Shown: one piece after another, positions 41,356 through 52,358 of the stretch
Layout: each line of letters starts with the position of its first letter
How positions within the stretch are numbered: the first letter of the stretch is position 1
Assembly: GCA_025594325.1 (NCBI GenBank)
Contig: JANHCV010000004.1
Location: forward strand, 310,001 to 374,000
Length of the DNA: 64,000 bases
Source of the DNA: Blastocladiella emersonii ATCC 22665
Lineage: Eukaryota; Blastocladiomycota; Blastocladiomycetes; Blastocladiales; Blastocladiaceae
Direction of reading: 5' to 3'
The notes under the pieces: generated by a model
The model's input: the letters and a program-made list of their open reading frames with translations, nothing else
Told to the model about the DNA's origin: nothing
Database searches by the model: none
Translations under genes and position numbers: made by a program

Positions 41356-44300
41356 ATGCCGCCCGTCTCGCTGACCAATGCGCTGCAGCAGGTGACGCGG
41401 TCGCCGCGCCGCGGGTCCAAGGGGTCCGTCCGTTTCTGGGACGGCCGGCCGTCATGATCGCGGCTCACGCTCGTACCGAATGAATGGGTAGGTCCGTGCT
41501 CGAGTCGCCCCGGCCACCGCCCCCGCCGCCGCCCAGCCTCAGTCCCGAGCGTGTCGCCAAGCTCGAGATCGACCGCCGCACGTTGCTCCGGTTCATCCTC
41601 ACGCGTGCCCTGGCCGAGGGCAAGGTCCGCTTGCCACCCGACGCGACGCTCGAAGAGTACGTTGACAACCACCGTCGCTACTGTGCCAGCGCACGAAAAC
41701 TCACGATACGCGCGAGTATAGTGTTGACTGGCCGCGCGTCGATGCCTCCTTCACCGTCGACTGCCTCAACCACGGCAAGGACGTGATCATCCCGCTAGCC
41801 TGGCTCGTGCGTCCCGCCGAGCCGCGCGAGTGTGCCGGCCCCGACGACGACGCGTTCGGCTCGCTGCGCGGCGCGCGCCTCTCCGAGAGCCCCGTGCGCG
41901 GCCGCGGCTCGTCCACGCGGTCCTCGGCGGCGCCCCTCGCCAAACTCACCAAGTCGTCGAGCATCCGGTCCATGCTCTCGACCGCCGGTGGCGCATCGAG
42001 TGGCCCGCTCCCGCCCGCGTCCGGGCCACCGCCGCTGCCCCCGCGCTCGCGCAGCGGGAGCCGCGCCCTCGAGAGCGCCGGCGCCACGGCGACCGATATC
42101 TCGCACGTCCTGTCCGTCACCTCGACGTCGCGCGTGTCGCCGCACCCGCCGACGCTCGAGCTCGCCGCGCTCTCGGACCCGATCAACGGGTCCGCCGGGT
42201 CCGGCGGCGCCATGGACCTCGGGTTCGGGCTCACGCCGGATGGGTGCTGTGACCCTGAATCGGCCGTCACGGTCCAGAGCGACCCAGCCGACGAGCCCGC
42301 CGGGTACGCGCTCCGCACTTTCTGGCCCTTGGTCCGCAGCCAGCTCGCCGCGGCATCCCACGAGACCGATTGGCGGTATGCTGCCGACACGGCCGCGAGT
42401 CCATGGGCGCCCGACCACGCGCTCGCCGCGTACGAGCTCGCCTCGTTTCTCGTCGTCGACGCGCCGGCGGCGACGCAGGACGTCCTGGTCAGCCACGTCC
42501 GCGTCGAGCTCGAGGTCAGCATGCGGAAACACCACGCCGCCCGTGCCGCGCTCGCGGCCATCTCCCAGGAAAACTGGGTTTCCCCGGCCACGTTCCGCCT
42601 CGCGCTCCTCTTCGCCGACCAGGCGTCGCCCGACCTCGCGCTCGGCGGCGACGACGCCCCGGCGTGGCGCGCGAGGCAGGCGGCGGCGCTGCTCGACTCG
42701 GTCAAGTGGTCGCTCCCCGCCTCGCCTGTGCCACCGCCCGAGTGGACTGCGTTTGCGGCTGCCGTGGCCGAGGGGCGGTACACGGACGCCGTTTCGCTCC
42801 TCCCCACGCCGTCCCACCCTCCCGCCGCGAACCCCGCCCTGCTCGCGCTGCACGCGCGCCTCGTCACCGCGTGCATCGACCCTGACGCGCCGTGGCGTCT
42901 CGTCTCGTGCACCGCGGACGTGCTCGCGCGGACCGCCGCCGCCCTCGGCACCACGAAGCCGACCGACGACGCGGTCCGCGGGTTCGCCCTGTACGCGTTC
43001 ACGTACCTGCGCTCGGGCTCGCCGCGCGCGCTCGAGGCCGCGCACCAGGTCCTTGCGCGTGCACGTCGCGAGGGGGAAGCCGCGGTCGGCCTGTGGCCCG
43101 TGATCCAGGCGCATGCGCGCGCCGCGCTCGAGGACGTGCACGCGTGGCCCGCGGACCGTGCCGGTGACTTCCCGTGGGTCGCGGGCGTCCTCGCGCTCAC
43201 GTCGCTCGCCGACCCGCCGCCGCCGCCCGTCCCCGTCACGACCGCGGGGAAGCTCGCCACGGCCGTCGCGGTCGGCGCGCCGTTCCCGCCGCGCGTCCAG
43301 GCGTGGGTGCGCGACGCGGTCGCCACGTCAAAGCGCAGGCAGGAGACCAAGAACGCGATCCCGCCGCCTTCGGCGTCGCCCTTGACTCAGCAGCAGCCGG
43401 GGCAGTCCCTCGAAGCGCTCCGCACCCACGTCCAGGTGTGGCTCGCGCAGCTGCGCGTCGACACCGAGGTCCTGTGGCCGGCGATGCGCCACGTCATGCC
43501 GCCCGCCGACTGGTGGGCCGCGGTCGCCGTGGTCGCCGCCAACCACCTGACGGCGAACGTGATTGCGCGAGTCGCGCGCGGGCCACGGCCCGACATGGGC
43601 CGCGCGGTGCTCGACCTCATGGCCTCGCTCAACGACGTGGACCGCGTCCTGCGCGAGGTCCATGCCAAGGTCGCGCCGCCCGGGTGCCCGCGCATCGCGC
43701 TCCCGCTGCACGCCGCATTCGAGCCGGCGGTCCGCCACTGGCTCGGGCGCCAGCTTGCCGCGTTCCTGGGGGTTGTCGACCGCGCCGTGCTCGCCGAGAC
43801 GTGGACCGAGGCCGCGGCCGACGGCGCGTTCCACACGGACGCGGCCGTCACGGTGCTCGCGTTCGCCAACAGCTACGCGCGCGCGGTCCTCGCGCTCCCG
43901 CTGCCGTCGCTCGTCGACACGTGCGTCCCGCACCTCGTGCTCGACGTCCAGACCGCCGTCCACCACTTCCAGGAGCGGTGTGCCGGCGCCGTGAGCGGGG
44001 CTGAGAGCGTCGGCGAGCTCGCGCTCCGGCTCGGCAACCTGCTGCACGCCGAGCACGAGTGGCGTGTGCTCCGCGCGTCGATCCGGAAACGCGCCCGCGC
44101 CCTGTCGCGCGCCGCCGGGACCAAGGTCGCGCAGTTCCGCGGGTGGTCGGTCCTCGGGTCGCGGTCCCTCGTCCCCTCGCTCCTCCCGCCGCTCGCGCGC
44201 GCCGTCGCTGCCGCCATCGCGCGCGAGTTCCCGTGGCCTGGAACTTACCTCCCCGTCGCCCGCGCCGCGCCGCTCGCCGACGCCGTGGTCCCCGCGCTGT

Positions 44301-44779
44301 TGGGTGCCGCCGACGCGCTCGCGGACGTCGTCCACCCGGCCGCCCTCTCGCACGTCGCCGCCGAGCTCGCGGCCGCCGCCGTCGACGCGTTCCTCGCCAC
44401 GGTCTGGGCAAAGCCGCGTGCGTACATTGAGACCGACTACGACGACGTTCTCGAGCCGGACCTCGACGCGCTGAGGGCCGCGCTGAAACGCGTCATGGAC
44501 CTGCCGGGCGTCGACAAGGCACCGCCCCGCGTGCTCGCTGTCGCCAAGGATGCGGCGGAGCGGCTCGAGGCCGCGAGGACCGAGATGGCCGCGCTCATGC
44601 CGCTCGCGTCTCGAGATCTCGTGGCGTGGCTCGAGGATCCGCCGACGGACGAGGGCGGCGGCGGGGGCGGGCTCGCGAGCCCTGACCGGATCGCACGCGT
44701 ACTCGTGTGCCGCGTCGACGTGGTGGCCAAGGCCGCGGTCAAGAAGTTTCGGCTCGATGGAGGGCGCAAGGGGAAGTAG
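41356..44779 (+). CDS. large helical protein, possibly Munc13/MUN-like
   Basis: Three exons give 1,096 residues: 41,356-41,423, 41,492-41,656 and 41,722-44,779. Introns are 68 and 65 nt. The second has a GTACGT donor and TATAG acceptor, and phases agree. The N-terminus reads ERVAKLEIDRRTLLRFILTR and RVDASFTVDCLNHGKDV. Ser/Pro-rich linkers follow to about residue 230, then long alpha-helical sequence. The part AAFEPAVRHWLGRQLAAFLG followed by VDRAVLAETW resembles the MHD1 pattern of Munc13-type MUN domains, which promote membrane fusion. The C-terminus (ETDYDDVLEPDLDALRAALK) fits a second MHD-like helical unit. This is pattern recognition only. Another tethering-type helical protein is possible. 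Confidence 0.5.
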
Positions 44780-44863
44780 GAAGGAAGAGTACTTAGGGTG
44801 CGTTCATATTCAAAATAACAGGGTGACTGAGAACACATTCAAGTAAGCAGCGCGGTAAAGAGC

Positions 44864-46428
44864 TTACCAGTATTGATACGACGGGTCCCAATCGTACGCC
44901 ATGAAATTGCGGAGCTGTTCCGCCCGGTCTGACAAGTTCCCCCAGCGGGGAGCCAGCGCGAGCTTACCCGGTCGAGTTTGTGCGTACTCGAAGGCCAAGT
45001 GGTCAACGAAGTTGAGTTTCAGCTCCATCGATGAAGTGTACGTGCGGTTGCAACGCAGGTCCAGTACCAGGTCCGACTCCAACGGCAAGTGGTCAAAGAG
45101 AATACGCGCGTCTTCACCCGTAGTTTTACACCCCCGCAGTGCGAGATGTTTCACCGGCCGACGGCCGAGCGCGCGGAAGAGAGTCCGAAGTGGACCAGGT
45201 GTTGTGCGAATCGCCCGTTCAATGAACAAGGTATGAAAACGAGGCGGGAGGTTTCCAGCAAGCGCGGTGAGGCTCATGTCCCCAACCTCGCAGTTGCAAA
45301 GGTCGAGTGAGACGAGGGTCGCGGGCAGGTGAGCCATAAGCGCGGCAAGCTTTTGGTCGCCAAGCCGGTTGCACGACATGTCAAAGTGTCCAAGTTGGGG
45401 GGAAGGGGGGGGGGAAGTACTGCACCAGGGCCACCAGATCCACGTCTGCGCCAAGAGATGCGCGTAGTTGCAGCGAAATGAGTGATGGGGGCAGAGCGGC
45501 CACGATGTGGAAAGTTTCGACGTGGCTGAGGCGAACGTAGCATAGCGAGAACGAGGTGAGAGCCTCGATCATCCGGAGCGCCTGGGACAAGGTCGCTTTC
45601 GCGTGAAGGTTAAACTCGCAGTCGGAGATTGTCAGGCTAGTGAGAGAAGTTGCGGGGAGGCTGGCGAAGAAACGTGTTGAGCGTTCGAGTAGCATGAAAT
45701 CGTAGCCATGAAACTCGATCGTCTCCAGGTCGGCGGGAAACAGGCCGCAAAGGGCAAGCTCAAAGCGGGTCAGCCCAGGACAGTTTGTGCGAGATCGCCT
45801 TTGCTGAAGTCAACGGGCGACTGGTATTTGAGCCTGCCCAATGTACCGGAACGACCTCGGGCCGCAAGCATTCGAAAGCGAGTAATTTGAGGCTGGCAGG
45901 AAAACACAGAAACTGTACCATCGACAAGTTCATACCGCAGCATTCGAACATCATCTTGTTGACTCGGGGGGTGTGCTTGGCCAAAACAAAGTTGAGTGTC
46001 CGGATTCCGCCTAAAGTGAGACGACCTTGAATGTGTATGTCGATTTCCTACATCGACGGGAGCTGTTTGTCAAGATTTATGACGTACTCGTCCATGCGCA
46101 AGCCCGAGTCGCGCCACCAGTCCAAGGCGGCATAGTAGAATCGATCATGGAGCGGAGAATCAAAAGAGACCCCCGAGTACACCAGCGGCAAGCGGGACCA
46201 CACCCAAGTGTCGAGCAGCGCCACGTTGCCGCTCGCACTGGCTGTGTACATGGACAGGCTTGGGCAGCGCTTCAGAATGTCGCCGGTGATGATCGGGACG
46301 GCGTCTCGCTTGAGGACACGGGCGTAGCGAGCCATGCCCTGAACGTCGTCCGGGGCGTGCATTGCGACTGCCTCACAAAGGATTTGCTCCAAGATCGAGT
46401 TGGGGATAAATAGCTGTTTTCGATCCAT
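44864..46428 (-). pseudogene. broken LRR protein gene
   Basis: From ATG at 46,428 the frame reads MDRKQLFIPNSILEQILCEA, an F-box-like opening, and LLDTWVWSRLPLVYSGVS and ALDWWRDSGLRMDEY. An in-frame TAG lies at 46,048-46,050, after which the same frame continues to about 45,780. A frameshift there leads to LTRFELALCGLFPADLETIE and leucine-rich repeats (SLTSLTISDCEFNLHAKATL, ALPPSLISLQLR). A second frameshift in the G-tract at about 45,396-45,417 leads into further LRRs (GHFDMSCNRLGDQKLAALMA) ending at 44,864. One stop and two frameshifts in a clearly LRR-coding sequence mean a pseudogene, unless the G-tract is misread. GC is lower than in the neighbours. Confidence 0.75.
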
Positions 46429-46685
46429 TGCAGCTACTTAGACTTAAAGATCCATGGAAGTGGACGAGCACTGGGAAGGAGAGAGGAGGGGAGACGGTGG
46501 TCGAAATGAGTTTGGGCGATTGGGGGAGGCGCCACAGGAGCGTCATCGGAGCTCACACTTGTGGCGCAACGCGTACGTTCCACGTCCCCATCTCCGCGGC
46601 TGCCCTACGTGCAAGCTTCGCCCGCTCATAGCTTAGTTTCCTGCGAGTTGTTGGGTCGGATTGCGGCCGCCAGCGACGCGGGGAA

Positions 46686-46904
46686 GTGCCCAAGGCCGCA
46701 AGGGCTGAGATGGCCGCGCTCGTGCCGCTCGCGCCCAAAGAACTCATCGTAAAGCTCAAGAATCCGTCCACGGACGAGGGCAATGGCGTTGACGGGCTTG
46801 TGAGTCCTGACTGGATCACCAGGGTGCACATGTGCCTCGTCGACTCAGTGGGCAAGGCGGCGGTCAAGGAGTTTCGGAATGACGGATGGCGCAAGGGGGA
46901 GTAG
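46686..46904 (+). pseudogene. duplicated 3' tail of the MUN-like gene
   Basis: Translation from 46,686 matches the last 70 residues of the gene ending at 44,779: RAEMAALVPLAPKELIVKLK against RTEMAALMPLASRDLVAWLE; then STDEGNGVDGLVSPDWI against PTDEGGGGGGLASPDRI; then VGKAAVKEFRNDGWRKGE against VAKAAVKKFRLDGGRKGK. It ends in TAG at the equivalent place. No start or promoter belongs to it, so it is a truncated duplicate lying just beyond the broken LRR gene. The upstream match begins abruptly near 46,680. Confidence 0.85.
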
Positions 46905-47271
46905 AAACATGTAATACACGTATATTCAAAGAGCAACATCTTGACTGCGCATGTGCTCTGGTTTTCAGTAACCAATCTTTCCAGCGCCACCAACCTGGCC
47001 GATCCGCTCGCCTGATCCCACAAGATCCCGCGTTCTCCTCTGTTCTCTGTTCACTTGTCTCGGTCCCACATCATAGATCAAATCAAAGATTATGGCTGAA
47101 CTAACACAACGCGAGCTGTCATGACGGATCGCCCTGCGGAACATGCCGCAAGGGCCAGTCAGCAGAGCAGAACGAAGGAAACGTTTGACTCGCGGAGCGA
47201 CAAGGCATTCATGAAAGCAATATTGGCTATGTATTCATCAAAAACGGGTTGTACACATGTCCACGCTTACT
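46905..47271. other. intergenic, no gene seen
   Basis: 367 bp of lower-GC sequence between two convergent genes. No repeat or RNA gene was recognised. Confidence 0.5.
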
Positions 47272-48341
47272 TTACGCGACGAGGCGCTGCTTGGCGTCGT
47301 CCGAGTCGTCGCCGGCCGTGAGGGTGCCCGCGCTGTCCTCCTCGGCGACCTGGCGCTTGAGCTCGTTGGCGGCGCGCGCCTGCTTCTTGGAGTACCACAT
47401 GAGGCCGGGGATGACCATGAGCCAGTACGCAAAGTAGGCGACCGTGGTGAGGATGGTGCCGCTGCTGCGCCAGCCGAACAGCGCGCCCATGATCTGGAAG
47501 AAGATGTTGCCCGTCTTCTGCGAGAAGGTCTTGTCCTTGATGCTGAACACCTTGGCCGTCTCGCCCAGCAGCTCCTCGACCTCGTGCAGGCCGCCCATGA
47601 ACAGGCCCGCGCCGATGAACAGGAGGAAAATCATGGACGTCCACGTGAAGTACTTGAGCACCATACGCTGGCCGCCCTTGTACACGAGCAGGCCGATGGC
47701 GCAACCCGTGATGGTGCCCGCGATGGCGGGGAGGATGATGGCCGTGGCCGAGGACGACGACGAGGTGCCGCCGAGCAGGACGAGCGTCTCGAGGCCCTCG
47801 CGCAGGATGACCGTGAAGGGCAGGAGCATCAGGCCCCACTTGTTCTCGTCGACGGCGTCCAGGGCCTCCTGCGCGGCGGCGCGGAGCTTGCGCGTCCACT
47901 TGATCTGCATCACGTCGACCTTGAGCATCGTGAACGCCATGCCCGTGATGAGCAGGCACGCCAGCAGCTTGAACACGGCCTCGAAGATGAGCTCGAACTC
48001 CTCGGTTCCCCAGATGTCGACCTTGGCGGCCTGGAACAGGATGATGAACAGGACGGCGAGACCAATGGACACGGCGAGGCCAGCGACCGACCCGATCCAC
48101 ACCTGGCGCAGCATCTTCTTGCGCACCGGCTCGTTGTCAGCGACGATGCGGTTGATGAACGTCACGAGGACCGCGATGATGACCGCCATCTCGAGCACCT
48201 CGCGGGTCTACGGTCGCGGGAGTGGCGAGCGTTAGTCACGCTAGCGCGTCGTCATGGGTTGCAAAGGCCGCTACGTACGAAGATGAAGTAGGCCGGTACA
48301 TCGAACACCGTGTTCTTTGGCGCGTCGTTCGAGGAAGACAT
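47272..48341 (-). CDS. FTR1: high-affinity iron permease Ftr1
   Basis: Two exons: 48,341-48,279 (MSSSNDAPKNTVFDVPAYFI, then F) and 48,207-47,272, joined over a 71-nt GTACGT...TAG intron in phase 0. The protein has 332 residues. The junction makes TREVLEMAVIIAVLVTFI, the first membrane segment with the acidic Arg-Glu-x-x-Glu iron motif. The second motif REGLETLVLLGG lies near residue 145. Seven membrane segments are visible, for example LAVSIGLAVLFIILF and AIAGTITGCAIGLLVY. Ftr1 moves ferric iron across the plasma membrane with a multicopper ferroxidase (Fet3). No ferroxidase gene is next to it, unlike many fungi. The C-terminus is short, acidic and cytosolic. Confidence 0.93.
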
Positions 48342-48737
48342 GGTGGGGCGGGGGCAAGTGATGCGAGTGTAGCTTCCGATGTGAGAGAATCAGCTCGACC
48401 GGGGGGAGGCTCTTGCCTTTTATACCCTCAAAGCTGCGGCCTCGGCGTAAGCGTACTCTAGCGCGCAACCGAGGAGCGGGGATTCGGTCCCTGCCAAACG
48501 GAACTGATATGGAAGGCTTCGAGGCGTGTTCCAGCAGGCGGCGTTTCTCCCCGATCACGTCGATTGGGCGTCGGCTTGTGCGCCTCTACTCTCACCGCAC
48601 GGCTATCGGTCCAGCATCAGCAAATTTCCGCATTTCCCATTCACACACGCGCTCGCAGTCTCACGCGCGACGCGTCGTTTCATCACGATCGGCGCCGCCT
48701 CGATCGCGCGCGGCGCCTCCTGCGGCGGCGGTGCGGA
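48342..48737. other. upstream region of FTR1; no gene
   Basis: 396 bp between the FTR1 start and the stop of the NYN gene, both on the minus strand. A TATA-like word (TTTTATA, plus strand) lies near 48,418, and the sequence is otherwise mixed. No frame is supported. Confidence 0.4.
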
Positions 48738-51194
48738 TCAGCCGGGCGAGGGGAGGACCGTAACGAGGTCCGCGACGTCGCCGTCGAGCGTCCAGATGCG
48801 CAGCTCGCCGACGCCGCACGGCGTTTTGGCCCTGGCGGCGGCGGCGCGCTGCTCGGCAAGCTGCTCGGCCATGCGCGGGTACGCCGACGACAGCGTGGCC
48901 GAGAAGGCGACGACGCCGACGGTCCACCCGCGGCGCAGCGCGCGCGCCACCTGGACCACGAACCCGGCCGTGTGCTCGGCGGGCTTCCCGTCGCCCGTCA
49001 GTACGACCATGACGCCGTGCGCGTGGTCGAGCAGCGACTCGCTCATGTGGTACTGCAGCAGCTCGTCGACAAACTGCTCCTTGGACGCACCGCCGCCGCC
49101 GTTGGGGTTGACGGGCGACGGCGCCGACAGCGAGGAGCCCGAGGTGCGCCGTTGGCGCGGGGTCGGCGCGCCCACCGGGACCGCTAGGGCCCCGTCCCCG
49201 CCCTTGCGGTGCTGCTGGCGCCGGTGCCGCGCGTGCGGCGACGCCTCGTCGTCGTTGGACGCGTACCCTCCCGCACCCCCGCCGTTACGGAGGTGGCGGT
49301 GCGACGGAGGCGTCTTGGGCGACGTCGCGCCGGCTGCCGTCGTGTTGGGCTTGGCGGCGACGCGGTCGAGGATGTGCACGTCGTAGTCGGGCACGAGTTC
49401 CGGGATATGCAGCGGCTGGATGAGCGGGCGCGACGCGACGAGGACGCGCTTCGCGATGACGACGGACCGGCGGGCGGCGACCGCGGGCCGCGTGAGCTCG
49501 GCGATAACCGCGTCGACAACGTCGACGAGCCGCGCGTAGTCGAGCCCGATGCGCGAGTTGGGGATCCCACGGCACAGCGAGCGCGTCGCCGTCATTTGCG
49601 CGCCGTGTAGGATGTTGGAGTGGTCGATGAAGACGTGGACCGTGGTGGGTTCCGAGGCGGACGCGAGCAGCGGGCCAGCATCGTCGTCCTCGACGCTGTC
49701 GCTATCGGGGTGCGAGTAACCGTGCAGCGGCGGCGGCGACGCGCTCAGGAGCGCCGGCATGGTCGGCACGCCGACGTCGCCGAGCAGGACCGACGGGCCG
49801 TCGAGGAGCGAGAGCGCGGGGATCTTCTTGGACCCGGTGCGCGCCGCGGTACGCGAAGAAGTCGTCGAGGATGAAGCAGTCGATCCACGGCGCGGACTGC
49901 CGGCCGATAAATCGATAAGGTCCGGGCACGACCGCGAGGTAGGCTCGCCCTTGCGCGCGAGCGGGACGAGGATACCGCGAATATCGCTCACGGCCGAGTT
50001 CTTGCGCCGCGTCGACGGCGACGTCGGCAGCACGGGCGCGGGCGCATCAGGCGCGCTCGACGGGCCCGTGAGGATGGCGGTGACGGTGCGGTTCACCTCC
50101 GTGGTGACCGACTTGCGGCGGCTGGTGGCGGCGTGCCGCACATCGAGCTGAGCGGCGGCGAGCTCGGCCTGGTGGTGCGCGCGGGGATGGCGCGGCGGGA
50201 GCGCGGCGGCATGCGTGCGCGCCGAAAGCTTGCGCTGACGCTTCTTGTGCGAGGCGGCAGTTGACGACGACGCGGCCGACTTGGTCCCGTTATCGCGGGC
50301 GGGGCCCGCGGTCGGTGAAGTAGAAGAAGTTGCCGGCGAGGATCCGCCCGAGAGCATGCGGTGCAGGTCGTCGAGCGAGGTGGCGCGGGGCATCCCGTCG
50401 TCGGGAGCCGCCGGCTCGGGCGGCGACAGGCACGGCGGCGTGACGCGCTGCAGGGCGCGGTGGAAGCGCTCCTGCTCGGCGCGGGCCTCGAGCTCGTGCG
50501 CCCAGATGGGCTCGGCGGTCGCGGACTGCGGTGGGGAGGTGGAACCGGCGGACGCGCGTGCACTGCGGGGAGAAGGCGCGTGAAGCGGCGGCGGCGGAGT
50601 CGCAGTCGACGGACGCGGCTGCGAGCCCTTGGCCTGCTTCTTGTTCTTCTTGCTCGGAGTAGGCGCGGCGGCGGAAGCAGGACGAGGCGGAGGGGGAGGA
50701 GAAGCGACTGCGGTTGGGGCAACACCAACCGTAGCCGTTTTCGCGGGCGGCTTACCGCTGTTGCCGCGCGGTTTAGGCGAGTGGGTCGGAGCGGGCGCGG
50801 TGGCGGGCTCCTGGATATGCGACGGGGTGGGGCGAGTAGGTGGGACCGTCGGCCGTGGTGCCGGCGATGGCTTCTGCTTGGTCGCGGCAGCCGACGCAGG
50901 ACGCGTCGGAGTCCGAGGCACGGGCGTCGCAGGGATGGGCGGCGGCGCGCTCAGGCCATTCACGGGCTGCTGCTGCTGCTGGTGATGGTGCTCCTGCGAC
51001 TTCTTCTTGGGCGAAGCGAGGTCCAGGTCGCTGCCGATAGCGCGACGCTGCTCGCGCAGGAGCGAGAAGACGGCGTCGAACGCGCCGAGCATGGGCACAG
51101 GGGCGGCAGGTGCAGCAGCAGGCGCGGCAGCGGCGGGCTCGGCTGACGGCGTGCCCGACCGCCTCTTGCGCGGGACAGGTTGGCGGGCGGACAT
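48738..51194 (-). CDS. NYN (PIN-like) domain protein
   Basis: 818 residues, one exon. Residues 1-510 are low-complexity (Pro, Ala, Ser, Gln). The folded part starts near 518: VHVFIDHSNILHGAQ, the first strand of a NYN domain with its catalytic-type Asp. Next come RIGLDYARLVDVVDAVIAEL and ARRSVVIAKRVLVASRP. After a disordered insertion, the second half reads FVDELLQYHMSESLLDHAHG, MVVLTGDGKPAE (second acidic cluster) and AGFVVQVARALRRGWTVGVV. NYN domains are metal-dependent nucleases of the PIN superfamily acting on RNA. In fungi this form often occurs in proteins with disordered tails. The insertion between halves (about 610-690) is unusual but in frame. Confidence 0.75.
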   Translation of the reverse strand: MSARQPVPRKRRSGTPSAEPAAAAPAAAPAAPVPMLGAFDAVFSLLREQRRAIGSDLDLASPKKKSQEHHHQQQQQPVNGLSAPPPIPATPVPRTPTRPASAAATKQKPSPAPRPTVPPTRPTPSHIQEPATAPAPTHSPKPRGNSGKPPAKTATVGVAPTAVASPPPPPRPASAAAPTPSKKNKKQAKGSQPRPSTATPPPPLHAPSPRSARASAGSTSPPQSATAEPIWAHELEARAEQERFHRALQRVTPPCLSPPEPAAPDDGMPRATSLDDLHRMLSGGSSPATSSTSPTAGPARDNGTKSAASSSTAASHKKRQRKLSARTHAAALPPRHPRAHHQAELAAAQLDVRHAATSRRKSVTTEVNRTVTAILTGPSSAPDAPAPVLPTSPSTRRKNSAVSDIRGILVPLARKGEPTSRSCPDLIDLSAGSPRRGSTASSSTTSSRTAARTGSKKIPALSLLDGPSVLLGDVGVPTMPALLSASPPPLHGYSHPDSDSVEDDDAGPLLASASEPTTVHVFIDHSNILHGAQMTATRSLCRGIPNSRIGLDYARLVDVVDAVIAELTRPAVAARRSVVIAKRVLVASRPLIQPLHIPELVPDYDVHILDRVAAKPNTTAAGATSPKTPPSHRHLRNGGGAGGYASNDDEASPHARHRRQQHRKGGDGALAVPVGAPTPRQRRTSGSSLSAPSPVNPNGGGGASKEQFVDELLQYHMSESLLDHAHGVMVVLTGDGKPAEHTAGFVVQVARALRRGWTVGVVAFSATLSSAYPRMAEQLAEQRAAAARAKTPCGVGELRIWTLDGDVADLVTVLPSPG

Positions 51195-51823
51195 GGTGCG
51201 GCGGCGGACTCACGCGAGTAGTGGGCGAGGGCGTGTAGCTGCGCGAGACAGGCGAGTGAGTCGACGTCGCGGGTTGAGCGGAGCCGCGGCGAAGCATACG
51301 TGTGTATAGCAGTGTCTGGAACCCTATAAGCAGCGGCCGTCGAGGCCGCAGTCGCGGGTCCGAGTCGAGCAGGCGGGTGTGAGGGTGATGGTGGTGGTGG
51401 TACAGGTGCGGGGTGGTGGTCGCGGTGGCGGGGCGAGCGTTCATGGGCCAGTGTCTGGGGCCGCGCTCATTGCAGATGCATGTACATGGGCGTCCACGGC
51501 GGCGACGACGAGGGCGGGGGCAGGGGGCGGAGAACGAAGAGCGGACAGCGTGGGACGCGTTGACGCCGCGATCGTCGCGCGAGCCAACGTCACATGACGG
51601 CGGCCCGCCCGGCGAGACGCGTCGGCCGCCGTGTTCGGCGCGTGCAGCCTGAGCTCCGCAACCGCTCCTCTACGTTGCCTCAGTGCACTGCCCCTCCGGG
51701 TATGACCCGCTGCAACTCGGCTCCCATGGATCGCTCAATGAATTTCGCGGGTCAGACGATTGACGTCGCCGCGCACGCCCTGCCGCCCGTCTTCGCGTAG
51801 ACTTTCTTCACCCAACATCCACC
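51195..51823. promoter_or_regulatory. divergent upstream region, no gene
   Basis: 629 bp between the NYN-domain gene (-) and the V-ATPase subunit gene (+). A G-rich stretch at about 51,379-51,440 (GTGGTGGTGG) stands out. No supported open frame. Confidence 0.4.
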
Positions 51824-52180
51824 ATGGCGAACGGCGGGATCGTCATTGTCCTTTTCTTTGTCGTGCTCGCCGCGAGCGCCGCCGTGTTCTACATGTGGCC
51901 CAAGGGGCACGACCGCAAGTGCGTTCGCTTCGCGTGTCGCAGCGCTCGGTGCCAGCGGCTGACCGCTCGCTCTCTTACCGTGTAGCTTGGTGACGACCTC
52001 GATTGTCCTGACGCTGGTCTGCGTGTACCTCATGTACGGATCTCCCCGGAACCTGCTGTGCGAGCTCTCCCACCCTCACTGACACTCGACGCGCGCAGGT
52101 GGGCCATCACGTACATGGCGCAGCTCAACCCGATCATCGTGCCCAAGCGCCCCATCACGTCGCACGAAGGCGGCCACTGA
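51824..52180 (+). CDS. VMA9: V-ATPase subunit e (Vma9)
   Basis: Three exons: 51,824-51,918, 51,986-52,033 and 52,099-52,180. Introns are 67 and 65 nt, GT-AG, phases agreeing. The protein has 74 residues, matching the family's 70-80. Two membrane helices are visible: IVIVLFFVVLAASAAVFYM and TTSIVLTLVCVYLMWAITYM. Between them is the short loop WPKGHDRN, and the tail reads AQLNPIIVPKRP. Subunit e is a small hydrophobic component of the membrane Vo sector of the proton pump of vacuoles and endosomes. It is easily missed because no single frame is long. Confidence 0.93.
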
Positions 52181-52358
52181 TGCTGTCGACGCGTCGAGCG
52201 GCCGCGCTGGCCCGACCCTACCACCCTTACCCCCCTGCTCGTTTGATACACTTCCTTACCAGTTCGTTGATACTGCCCGAGCGAGAGCACCGATGCGCAA
52301 GTACCATCCATCCATTCAGGCCCATCTCCGTCCGTCACAATACTACCCGAGTCGCCGC

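Noticed and set aside
46026-46050. 24-nt intron removing the LRR gene stop
   Set aside because: Too short, and two further frameshifts remain in any case.
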